Assembly (NCBI GenBank): GCA_905213325.1
Contig: CAJMHW010000005.1
Coordinates: forward strand, 1-63,605
From: Collinsella aerofaciens
Lineage (GTDB): Bacteria > Actinomycetota > Coriobacteriia > Coriobacteriales > Coriobacteriaceae
DNA: 63,605 nt
Direction: 5' to 3'
Made by a program: the position numbers and the translations under genes. This document shows, one piece after another, positions 34,238 to 41,308 of the stretch. Within the stretch, counting starts at the first letter, position 1, and each line of letters begins with the position of its first letter. Under the pieces are notes generated by a model. It was not told the origin of the DNA, did no database searches, and worked only from the letters and a program-made list of their open reading frames with translations.

Positions 34238-35348
34238 GCCATAAAACTCGATCGCGAACGTACGCGCCCAGCATGGGCACGGTAAACCGGACGAGGCCGT
34301 ATCCGGCAGCCTCGATGACGCGCTCGCGAATCAGGCTTGCGCGATATTTACTCGCCCAGCTCTGGGTACGATCACAACGCTCAATGATATCCGCCATGCG
34401 CGTCGGTTTGTTCTCGTCAACCGCCATAGCCTCGATAAAAAGGCGCTGTGGACTGCGCAGCCCGTAATACAGGGGCGCGTCAACCGCTTCGTAGAACTCG
34501 GAGACGGCATCCGCATGGCCATCCTCGACATCGCGCCTTTCGATGACCTGCGAGCCACGCCGGACAGCAGACCGCCACATGTAATATCCCACCAGCTGAA
34601 CCATGTAGGGATGCCCCATGCTCTTGCGCGCCGCAAGGTCCGCCGTCTCCGCGTCAACGTAAAGACCAGCGTCTTTGACCGTCTGGATATACGAATCGCG
34701 CACCTTGGGCAAAGATATCGCCCCCAACGTACGCTGCTGGGCACGCCGCAAAAACGTCACGCTCGGCTCTTCGAGCAAGTCATCAACCATACTGGGCAAG
34801 CCGGCGAACGCCAGCGCAAGACCGCGCTGGTCGCTATCGGGCAAGCCCGTGGCATCTTGATCTCCGAGCACCTGCTGATAGAGAACGGCAAGAGCCGCCA
34901 GTTCCTCGATAGACGCAGATTGCGCCTCGTCAATCGCAAACAGTATGCCCTTGCCTGGACCGAGCTTCTTGAGGCGCTCGTTGACCAGCCCTCGCAACGT
35001 TTCGCCCTTTGCTCGCGCCGCCTCGACCGACATCCGGCCAAACGACGAACCGAATTCCATTGACGTCACAACGGGCCTATTCGAGCGAAGCGCGTCGGCC
35101 AAGCGGTCGCATAAGCCAAGCGAAGCGGAATCGGAGACAACCGCCCATCCGCGCTCGCTGGCCAGACGTTGCAGCTCCCGCAGGAGAACTGTCTTGCCGC
35201 AGCCGCGGTTTCCCGTAATGAGCATGAGCCTGCCCGGCGCTCCGGCGCCGTTATCGAGCCCTTCCTCGAAATCTTCGATGACCGACTCGCGACCAATGAG
35301 CATCGGAGGCCGCTTGCCTGCCGTTGGCTTAAAGGGATTTGGATTCAT
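34230..35348 (-). CDS. AAA ATPase with C-terminal winged helix, paralog 2
   Basis: A 372-residue paralog of the gene at 30583. Walker A GNRGCGKT (46-53), Walker B LFAIDEAQ, the shared SVTFLRRAQQRTLGAI and GHPYMVQLVGYYMWR. The C-terminal 70 residues again look like a winged helix (TRMADIIERCDRTQSWASKYR, then GYGLVRFTVPML). Its last codons overlap the UvrA-like gene (TGGCATGAGTAG), so they form one operon. Three 10-bp repeats stand 30-60 bases upstream. Whether it controls uvrA, or acts with it on DNA, is inference. ATG 35348 follows a GAGGAGG-like site. Confidence 0.8.
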   Translation of the reverse strand: MNPNPFKPTAGKRPPMLIGRESVIEDFEEGLDNGAGAPGRLMLITGNRGCGKTVLLRELQRLASERGWAVVSDSASLGLCDRLADALRSNRPVVTSMEFGSSFGRMSVEAARAKGETLRGLVNERLKKLGPGKGILFAIDEAQSASIEELAALAVLYQQVLGDQDATGLPDSDQRGLALAFAGLPSMVDDLLEEPSVTFLRRAQQRTLGAISLPKVRDSYIQTVKDAGLYVDAETADLAARKSMGHPYMVQLVGYYMWRSAVRRGSQVIERRDVEDGHADAVSEFYEAVDAPLYYGLRSPQRLFIEAMAVDENKPTRMADIIERCDRTQSWASKYRASLIRERVIEAAGYGLVRFTVPMLGAYVRDRVLWHE

Positions 35349-35380
35349 GTCGGCCTCCTCGGATTGGCAAACGCTGCCTA

Positions 35381-35410
35381 TAGTTATACCAACTTATACC
35401 GAGTTATACC
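35381..35410. promoter_or_regulatory. Three 10-bp direct repeats (TTATACC iterons) before the ATPase-uvrA operon
   Basis: TAGTTATACC, AACTTATACC and GAGTTATACC follow each other without gaps, one helical turn each. On the coding strand they read GGTATAA-N, so they may include a -10 box. They are probably binding sites for a cooperative regulator, with the winged-helix ATPase as candidate. Confidence 0.55.
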
Positions 35411-35416
35411 AACAGC

Positions 35417-35447
35417 AGGTGACAAAGAGGCCGCCCTTCTATCACCT
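35417..35447. repeat. Hairpin repeat C3
   Basis: AGGTGACAAAGAGG...CTTCTATCACCT, an imperfect hairpin overlapping the stop of the TetM-like gene. It resembles C1 (30436) and C2 (31689). Confidence 0.55.
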
Positions 35448-37445
35448 ATGGCAGAAGAACTCTGCGTCTGCTGCTCGCCAGGGGCGGAAGGTGGAGGGAT
35501 CGACCTTTACGTGGGCTGCCTCGGGGACGTCGTACCATTTGACCGTGTAACCGGCGCCGTGGGAGCAAAAGACCGAATCGGGCGTGTTGGGCAGATCGGC
35601 CTCGGGCTCATAGGCGGCCGTCTCGATGACGCGCTCGGCATCATGGCAAGCCGCATAGCCGGCGAACTCTAGGTACAGATGCCCACGACCACTCGTATAG
35701 GCGGCCACCTCCAGCGCGTAATCCTGCACCTCAGATGCCGGCACGCGACCCACAAGCTTCGCCCGGTCTCCCGCCATCGTCGGCGGCTCGTACTCGGCAC
35801 CCATGCGCGTGGCATCCGAGAGTGCCCGGCCCACGCACTCCCCCGGCACCTCGAGCTCAAAGCGATACCACGGCTCCAACAGCACCGCCGCGCCGGCGTC
35901 ACGCGCCTGCATCAAACCCTGGCGAATCGCGCGGTACGTGGCCTGGCGAAAGTCGCCGCCCTCGGTGTGTTTGGCATGCGCACGGCCGCCCGTGAGTGTA
36001 ATGCGCACATCGGCGATGGGCGAGCCGGTCAGCACGCCCAGGTGATCGCGCTCCATGGCGTTGGTGAGCGCCAGACGTTGCCAGTTAAGATCGAGCTCGT
36101 CGGTCGAGGTCACGGTGCCAAACTGCACGCCCGAACCCGCTGGCAACGGCTCCAGGCGCAGATGTACCTCGGCATAGTGGCGCAGCGGCTCAAAGTGGCC
36201 CACGCCCTCGACCGGCTGCGAAATAGTCTCCTTATAGAGAATGCCGCCGGGCTCAAACTCGACCGCAAGGCCAAAACGATCGGCAAGAACGCGCTGCACG
36301 ACCTCGAGCTGCACCGCTCCCATGAGCTGCAGATGTATTTGTTCAAGATGCGTATTCCAGCTTACGCCGAGCATGGGATCCTCGTCGGCAAGCTCGGCCA
36401 GCGCTTGGAACACCGTATGGACATCGTGCTCGTTCGGCAGCACCGTATAGGTGAGAACCGGCGCAATGACAGGTGCATCGCCCGCGGGCTCCGCGCCCAG
36501 GGCGTCCCCCGGGCGAACGTGCGCAAGGCCCGTCACGGCACAAATACCGCCAGCAGCAACTTCTTGGGCAAGCTCATACTTCTCGCCGTTATAGATGCGT
36601 ACCTGATCGACCTTCTGCTCCCATGCCTCGGCACCGGAACGTCCGCCAATCATCTGCTTGGCATGCAGCGTGCCGCCGGTCACTTTAACCCATGCCAAGC
36701 GCTCACCGCGATCCCCGCGGCTGACACGATAGACGCGCGCGGCAAACTCCGGGTGCCATGCCTGTTCGCGCATCAGCGCGCATATGCCATCCAGCAGTTC
36801 GTCCACGCCTTGGTCCTTGAGCGCCGATCCGGCAAAGCAAGGAAAGAGCTTGCGCTCGGCAACCATGCGCGACAGCGTCGCGGCGGAAAGCTCATCCGCC
36901 TCAAGAAACTCCTCGAGCGCCGCCTCGTCCAACGCAGCAGCGTCCTCCTGAACGGAGCCGCCCGCCAGCAGTTCGTTGGCATCCAGGCAGCCTTCGGAAA
37001 GACGCTGCCCAAGCTGTGCCAGCAAAACATCGCGGCCGGGATTCTCCAAATCGATTTTGTTGATGAAGATGAATGTCGGGATGTCATAACGTGCAAGCAG
37101 GCGCCACAGGGTTTCGGTGTGTCCCTGCACGCCGTCGTTGGCACCCACAACCAAAATCGCATAGTCAAGCGCGCGCAGCGTGCGCTCCGCCTCGGCCGAA
37201 AAATCGACGTGGCCGGGCGCATCCACGAGCATGACGTGGGTATCACCGTGGTCGAGCACGGCCTGCGACGAAAAAATCGTGATGCCACGCTCGCGCTCGA
37301 TCGCGTTCGTGTCCAGATGCGAATCGCCATCGTCCACGCGGCCGCGCTTGCGAATGCGACCCGCGTTGAACAGCATGACCTCGGCCAACGTGGTCTTGCC
37401 GGCATCGACGTGCGCCAAGATTCCAACGACCGCTTGCTTCGACAT
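35442..37445 (-). CDS. TetM/TetO-like translation GTPase (ribosomal protection family)
   Basis: A 667-residue EF-G-like GTPase. G1 AHVDAGKTT (10-18), G3 DAPGH and G4 NKID are intact, and the five-domain order follows Tet(M)/Tet(O) (639 residues). The C-terminal part keeps the EF-G domain IV-V layout. The tip loops that dislodge tetracycline cannot be judged by eye. It may be an intrinsic chromosomal relative rather than a functional resistance gene: base use is like the neighbours and no mobile genes are nearby. ATG 37445 follows AGAGGAG; the longer frame to 37514 is rejected. Confidence 0.85.
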   Translation of the reverse strand: MSKQAVVGILAHVDAGKTTLAEVMLFNAGRIRKRGRVDDGDSHLDTNAIERERGITIFSSQAVLDHGDTHVMLVDAPGHVDFSAEAERTLRALDYAILVVGANDGVQGHTETLWRLLARYDIPTFIFINKIDLENPGRDVLLAQLGQRLSEGCLDANELLAGGSVQEDAAALDEAALEEFLEADELSAATLSRMVAERKLFPCFAGSALKDQGVDELLDGICALMREQAWHPEFAARVYRVSRGDRGERLAWVKVTGGTLHAKQMIGGRSGAEAWEQKVDQVRIYNGEKYELAQEVAAGGICAVTGLAHVRPGDALGAEPAGDAPVIAPVLTYTVLPNEHDVHTVFQALAELADEDPMLGVSWNTHLEQIHLQLMGAVQLEVVQRVLADRFGLAVEFEPGGILYKETISQPVEGVGHFEPLRHYAEVHLRLEPLPAGSGVQFGTVTSTDELDLNWQRLALTNAMERDHLGVLTGSPIADVRITLTGGRAHAKHTEGGDFRQATYRAIRQGLMQARDAGAAVLLEPWYRFELEVPGECVGRALSDATRMGAEYEPPTMAGDRAKLVGRVPASEVQDYALEVAAYTSGRGHLYLEFAGYAACHDAERVIETAAYEPEADLPNTPDSVFCSHGAGYTVKWYDVPEAAHVKVDPSTFRPWRAADAEFFCHR

Positions 37446-37637
37446 GGCTCTCCTCTTATTGCAAGCCCATCGCACGCGGCAACGGGCGTTCACGCTCCAC
37501 ACTGGATGATACAATTTACGGGCCGGCGGGCGAAGCGGGCCCTATCCCCCGACCGAGCTCATCGCCCTGCGTTGCCGCGCGGCGATTTTCGTAGGTTCGC
37601 GCCTTGCGAAAGCCGGCTTTCAAAACAGCTCAGTAAT

Positions 37638-37667
37638 CGAAAATAGCCCCGTCTGGGGCCATTTTCG
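37638..37667 (-). terminator. Terminator of the GNAT gene
   Basis: Arms CGAAAATaGCCCC/GGGGCcATTTTCG with loop GTCT, downstream of the minus-strand GNAT gene. Confidence 0.7.
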
Positions 37668-37699
37668 TTCGAGTGAATTGTTGACACGCGTTCCCACTC

Positions 37700-38191
37700 T
37701 TATGCCTCGCGCAGCCAATCAAACGCGACGCGCGGCGTACCGTCCGACACATATACGATACCGGCGCGCTTAAACCCGGCCTTGGCAATGGCTCCCTGCA
37801 TGGGCAGGTTGTCCTGATGCGTGTCGATACGCAGGTGATCGGCACGCTCTTTGGCAAAGGCAAACATCGCAGCCGCGATACCGTGTACGGCGCCATCGGA
37901 CGCCACACGGTGCAGCACGGCGTACGGAGTGTCACTGCGCCATTGACCATCCTCAATTACGTCATAGCACCCGTCCGGGCCCGGTAAAAAGGCAAACGTC
38001 GCTACCACGCGACCGTCGACTTCGCACACATAGCTGCCACCGGCGGCGATATCGGCAGCCAGCTGCTCGGCAGAAGGCGTGCCCTCGGGCCATTGCGTGG
38101 CGTTGCCATGCGCGCGCATAAAGGCGCGGGCAGCGTCGTAGATAGCCATGACGGCGGGAATGTCGGTATCGAGGGTTTTTCTGATCATCAC
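37700..38191 (-). CDS. GNAT-family N-acetyltransferase
   Basis: A 163-residue GNAT protein that should use acetyl-CoA. Typical features are the N-terminal IRKTLDTDIPAVMAIYDAAR, the acyl-CoA region with VLHRVASDGAVHGIAAAMFAFA in place of the R/QxxGxG/A loop, and LRIDTHQDNLPMQGAIAKAGFKRAGIVYV near the end. The substrate is unknown. It is divergent from the zinc-knuckle gene with a dyad in the 74-base gap. Confidence 0.88.
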   Translation of the reverse strand: MMIRKTLDTDIPAVMAIYDAARAFMRAHGNATQWPEGTPSAEQLAADIAAGGSYVCEVDGRVVATFAFLPGPDGCYDVIEDGQWRSDTPYAVLHRVASDGAVHGIAAAMFAFAKERADHLRIDTHQDNLPMQGAIAKAGFKRAGIVYVSDGTPRVAFDWLREA

Positions 38192-38210
38192 GCGGCGGCC
38201 TCACGTTTAT

Positions 38211-38240
38211 TGGTATCACTTTGATTGAGCAATGATACCA
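38211..38240. promoter_or_regulatory. Dyad TGGTATCA-N14-TGATACCA in a divergent promoter region
   Basis: Perfect 8-bp arms with a 14-base spacer between the GNAT gene (minus, start 38191) and the zinc-knuckle gene (plus, start 38266). It may be an operator serving both. Confidence 0.5.
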
Positions 38241-38265
38241 GCGTTTGAAGAGGGGCGCGAAGCAG

Positions 38266-38562
38266 ATGGGAAGCAAAAAGCGAGCCGCCTGGTCAAAGGC
38301 CAAAAGCGAGTTTTTGGGCGCTGCCACCGGCGGCGATATGAGCGACCTGTTTGCGCGCGAGGACGAGCGTCGCGACGCCTTGGACGCCGAGCGCGATGAG
38401 GCTTGGCGCTACAAATCGTGTGAGCGCAAAAACCGTTACGACACGCGCGCCGAGGCCGAGGCAGTTATGGCTGACTGCGAAAACCGCGGACGCCGCGGGC
38501 TGGCCTGCTACAGATGCGAATACTGCGGTGGCTGGCACCTGACATCGCACCCTTGGAAATAG
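38266..38562 (+). CDS. Small basic protein with CxxCxxC zinc-knuckle-like end
   Basis: A 98-residue hypothetical protein. It is rich in Arg/Lys/Glu and ends with CYRCEYCGGWHLTSHPWK, whose three Cys and two His could bind zinc; another Cys pair lies at YKSCERKNRY and MADCEN. The middle (KNRYDTRAEAEAVMADC) recalls short phage or actinobacterial proteins that convert residues to a zinc finger. ATG 38266 with AGAGGGG upstream is preferred over TTG 38245. The function is unknown. Confidence 0.65.
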   Translation: MGSKKRAAWSKAKSEFLGAATGGDMSDLFAREDERRDALDAERDEAWRYKSCERKNRYDTRAEAEAVMADCENRGRRGLACYRCEYCGGWHLTSHPWK

Positions 38563-38610
38563 GCCCCGCATCGGCACGGCACTGACGGAGCGCCAACCAT
38601 CGCACGCAAG

Positions 38611-39315
38611 CTACGGGCGCGGCGGCACCAAAACATCGTAGCGAACGGCCTTGCCCGCAAGCTGATAGCTCGGCTTAACGCCGGCAAGCAGTGGCCCCTT
38701 CACCGGCCGCTTGATAACGACCTTGCGCGGGTGCACCGCAAGCGCAGCTTCGACCAGCGTCTCCTCATCGGCACACGGCTGTTCCAGATGATGCAAAAGT
38801 TGGAACTTCTTTTTCACCGCCGCGCTCTTGGTGCGCTCGGGAAACATGGGGTCCAGATACACCACGTCGGGGGCGGCAAGCTCGCCCCGCCCGATCAGCT
38901 CAGCCGTATGGCGAAGGCCGGCAATGCTGTCCTCGCCCGCATGTAAGCGCATGCGCGACACGGCAGCCACAAGCGCCGGATCATCTGCCGCGCGATCCAG
39001 GGCATCCTTGAGGAGCGCCGCGATCACGCAATCCTGTTCATACAGATCGACGGTAAAGCCCGCGGCCGCCAACAGCAGCGAATCCTCGCCAAAGCCTGCC
39101 GTGGCATCAATCGCCCATGGACACTCGATGCCTTTTGCGCGCGCAGCCTTTACCAACAGCTCTTGCTGCAGACGGCCCTGCTTGAGCCGCGGAAGCATGC
39201 AGCCGAAATCGGCGCGCAGCTCCATCGTGCCGTCGGTAAGCGTGAGGCCCTCGGGCTTCCCGGTCAGCTCAAGCCCCGCGGCCCGAGCAGCAGAAAAGGG
39301 ATCGAAGACGCCCAT
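38611..39315 (-). CDS. rsmJ: 16S rRNA (guanine-1516-N2)-methyltransferase RsmJ-like
   Basis: A 234-residue class I SAM methyltransferase. DATAGFGEDSLLLAAAG is the SAM motif I, and VYLDPMFPERTKSAAVKKKFQLL is the near-diagnostic RsmJ motif IV region. It should N2-methylate G1516 of 16S rRNA. ATG 39315 follows TTAAGGAGTGTCC; a GTG two codons earlier overlaps the ribosome site. RsmJ is best known from proteobacteria, so the exact target base here should be treated with care. Confidence 0.87.
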   Translation of the reverse strand: MGVFDPFSAARAAGLELTGKPEGLTLTDGTMELRADFGCMLPRLKQGRLQQELLVKAARAKGIECPWAIDATAGFGEDSLLLAAAGFTVDLYEQDCVIAALLKDALDRAADDPALVAAVSRMRLHAGEDSIAGLRHTAELIGRGELAAPDVVYLDPMFPERTKSAAVKKKFQLLHHLEQPCADEETLVEAALAVHPRKVVIKRPVKGPLLAGVKPSYQLAGKAVRYDVLVPPRP

Positions 39316-39378
39316 GGACACTCCTTAACAAGCAAAACGAATACGTGAGCGCCGTTTATGCCAGCACCCAACCGTCCG

Positions 39379-39522
39379 CTATTGTCCCACATGCGACATG
39401 GTCCACAGCATCCCAATGCAAAGCACCGCCATCAATCCCGTGCACACGGCAGCGATCACGGAATCACTCATGCGCCTTCCCAACGACCGCGGCTCACGCA
39501 CTTGCCCTGCTCCGTACATCAT
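39379..39522 (-). CDS. Small single-pass membrane peptide (47 aa)
   Basis: The frame starts at ATG 39522 six bases after a strong AAGGAGAA and ends with TAG at 39379. The peptide begins MMYGAGQVREPRSLGRR, then has one hydrophobic helix (SVIAAVCTGLMAVLCIGMLW) and a short tail MSHVGQ. This gives a positive-inside, single-TM protein. It is the only gene-like content in the 434-base gap between rsmJ and the membrane protein at 39750. No homolog is recognised; the ribosome site and TM pattern are the support. Confidence 0.5.
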   Translation of the reverse strand: MMYGAGQVREPRSLGRRMSDSVIAAVCTGLMAVLCIGMLWTMSHVGQ

Positions 39523-39749
39523 GGCTTCTCCTTCGGTCCAGCTCTTACCATGGCCCCATCATCGCAGCGCCGCGCATACGCTGCCATCGATTTGACTTAC
39601 GCCCAGCTTTCTTTTTTGAAAGGTTGGACCGTGCGGGCAAGAGACGCTTTCAAACGCATGCATCGCCGCGTTGAACTACAATGTGCTTCACCATATGTGC
39701 AGTACATTGGGTGCGCCAAGTTGGCGTACTCGTATCGAAAGGACCAGCC

Positions 39750-40151
39750 ATGAGCTTCACTCGCAAGACTCTCAAAATCCTTGCTCTCATCTACTTTGTT
39801 TTGGGCATCGCCAGCCTCGTCACCGCCGGCGTCGGTATCGCCACGGGCGGTCTCGATTCCACGTACGGTTCGTACGCCACGCTCGCAGCGGTCGTGCTTA
39901 TCGCCAAGGGTCTCGTCGACCTTGCCGCAGGCGTCGCCGGTATCAAGGGCGCCAACAAGCCTTCGCAGGTGGACGGCGCGTTTAAGCTCGGTATTGTTGC
40001 CGCGGTCGCCACGCTTGCCCAAGCGGTGCTCACGCTTCCCGCGTTTGGCGGCGACGCCATCAACTTTGGCGCCTTTGTCATCGTGGTGTACGACCTGTTC
40101 TTTGTTCAGCAGGCACACGCCGTTAAGGCCGAGAACAAGGACCGCCTGTAA
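39750..40151 (+). CDS. Small four-helix membrane protein, unknown function
   Basis: A 133-residue protein with four hydrophobic segments (about 8-30, 44-66, 76-96 and 102-122) and a charged tail KAENKDRL. It is rich in Ala/Val/Gly. ATG 39750 follows GAAAGGACC; the longer frame from 39681 is not supported. No catalytic or transport motif was recognised. It ends in a terminator hairpin. Confidence 0.75.
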   Translation: MSFTRKTLKILALIYFVLGIASLVTAGVGIATGGLDSTYGSYATLAAVVLIAKGLVDLAAGVAGIKGANKPSQVDGAFKLGIVAAVATLAQAVLTLPAFGGDAINFGAFVIVVYDLFFVQQAHAVKAENKDRL

Positions 40152-40192
40152 GCGCCCGCTTCTCATAACCTCTGTTTCAGCCAAGCAACTAA

Positions 40193-40228
40193 AAAGGGCC
40201 GATCGCGCATCTCCGCGGTCGACCCTTT
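40193..40228 (+). terminator. Terminator of the membrane protein gene
   Basis: Stem AAAGGG-CGA-CGCG / CGCG-TCG-CCCTTT with single mismatches between blocks. Confidence 0.65.
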
Positions 40229-40245
40229 ACGTTTTCCCAGATAAA

Positions 40246-40280
40246 ACCTGCCAAAATAAATCTGTCCCTTTTTGGTAGGT
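40246..40280. repeat. Repeat A, third copy
   Basis: A 35-bp copy of the element at 19665-19699 with two mismatches. TCCCAG five bases before it is also shared with the first site. It ends on the stop codon of the methyltransferase gene. Confidence 0.8.
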
Positions 40281-41092
40281 TAGTGGCGGTACTCGGCGAT
40301 GATGAAGTCGATGTCGGTTTGAAGGGTGTCCAAATTTGCCAGGCGTTCTTTGTCGGAAGGGCGCGTACGGTAGTAGTACGGCGTCATCTGGAACACTGCC
40401 TCGATGTCGGCCTGGGTCTGAAGCGTAATATTCGCAGACACCCGCTGCATTCCGACTAACTCGAGCTCGGTGGTCTTCGGCAGCTTCTCATCGTTAAGGT
40501 ACGGCGTGTCGTAGAGCACCTCCTTAAGCCCAAAGAGATGACGGGCGCCCGGCACCACGGTGTAGAGCGAGCCCTCTGGCGCCAGCACGCGGGCAAATTC
40601 GCGCTCGTTAAAGGGAGCAAAGAGCTCGGTCACCATATCGAAGGCGCCATCGGCCACGGGGATATCCTTCATGTTGGCTACGAAATAGGCTGCATCGCCG
40701 CGCTTGGCGGCCAGGCGAACCATCTCTTTGCCCAAGTCGAAACCGTAAGCATCCACGCCCGGCACCGCGCCCATGGCGCTGGTGTAGTAGCCCTCGCCAC
40801 AGCAAATATCGAGCAACGTCATGGGGCCGTTCGTAGACGCGGCGCGCCCAGACACCTGCTTGCGCACCAGCTCAACCATCGCATCGCGCAACGGCGCATA
40901 GTATCCACGGTTCAGAAAGTCACGACGGCTGCGTGCCTGCGACTTGGGATCGCCCATGGAGTCGCCGCTCTTGGACGAACGTAGTAGATATAGATAGCCC
41001 TCGCGAGCTCGGTCAAACCGGTGTCCGCCCGCACATGCAGCACCACGCTCGTCGTCCACCAACGGCTCATGGCAAACGGGACACAACAACAT
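40280..41092 (-). CDS. rlmA: 23S rRNA (guanine-N1)-methyltransferase RlmA-type
   Basis: A 270-residue enzyme with an N-terminal zinc finger (CPVCHEPL...CAGGHRFD, Cys-4/His) followed by the RlmA-typical FDRAREGYLYLL, and a SAM-binding class I fold (LLDICCGEGYY). RlmA proteins N1-methylate G745 or G748 in 23S rRNA helix 35; TlrB-type members confer macrolide resistance. Which base is modified cannot be said. ATG 41092 follows AAGGAGTTGCC. Confidence 0.88.
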   Translation of the reverse strand: MLLCPVCHEPLVDDERGAACAGGHRFDRAREGYLYLLRSSKSGDSMGDPKSQARSRRDFLNRGYYAPLRDAMVELVRKQVSGRAASTNGPMTLLDICCGEGYYTSAMGAVPGVDAYGFDLGKEMVRLAAKRGDAAYFVANMKDIPVADGAFDMVTELFAPFNEREFARVLAPEGSLYTVVPGARHLFGLKEVLYDTPYLNDEKLPKTTELELVGMQRVSANITLQTQADIEAVFQMTPYYYRTRPSDKERLANLDTLQTDIDFIIAEYRH

Positions 41093-41148
41093 GGCAACTC
41101 CTTAGCGCGAACAACACAACGCCCACCATTGTCGCACGCCTTCCCCGC

Positions 41149-41179
41149 CTAGTCATTGGGGACGTTCTTGAATGACTAG
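41149..41179. repeat. Hairpin repeat B1
   Basis: Perfect 9-bp arms CTAGTCATT/AATGACTAG around GGGGACGTTCTTG. A degenerate GGAACGTCCC piece follows near 41218. Better copies are at 53474-53560. Confidence 0.75.
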
Positions 41180-41308
41180 TTAGAAGAGATAAGGAGTGTC
41201 CCCAGCTGCCGGCAGAAAAGGAACGTCCCTACGTGCCGACTGGTTGCATTAGGAGTATCATCATCTGCGCAAATAAGCACGAAAGAGCATATTAGAGATT
41301 GAGAGCAT

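Noticed and set aside
35381..35410. CRISPR-like short array
   Set aside because: Three 10-base repeats without spacers and no cas genes; treated as iterons.
30583..37445. Integrated mobile island
   Set aside because: No integrase, transposase, tRNA target or flanking direct repeat was seen, and base use is like the neighbours; hairpin repeats alone are not enough.
35679..37646. 655-codon open frame antisense to the TetM-like gene
   Set aside because: Arg/His/Ala-biased translation with no family motif; shadow of the GTPase gene.
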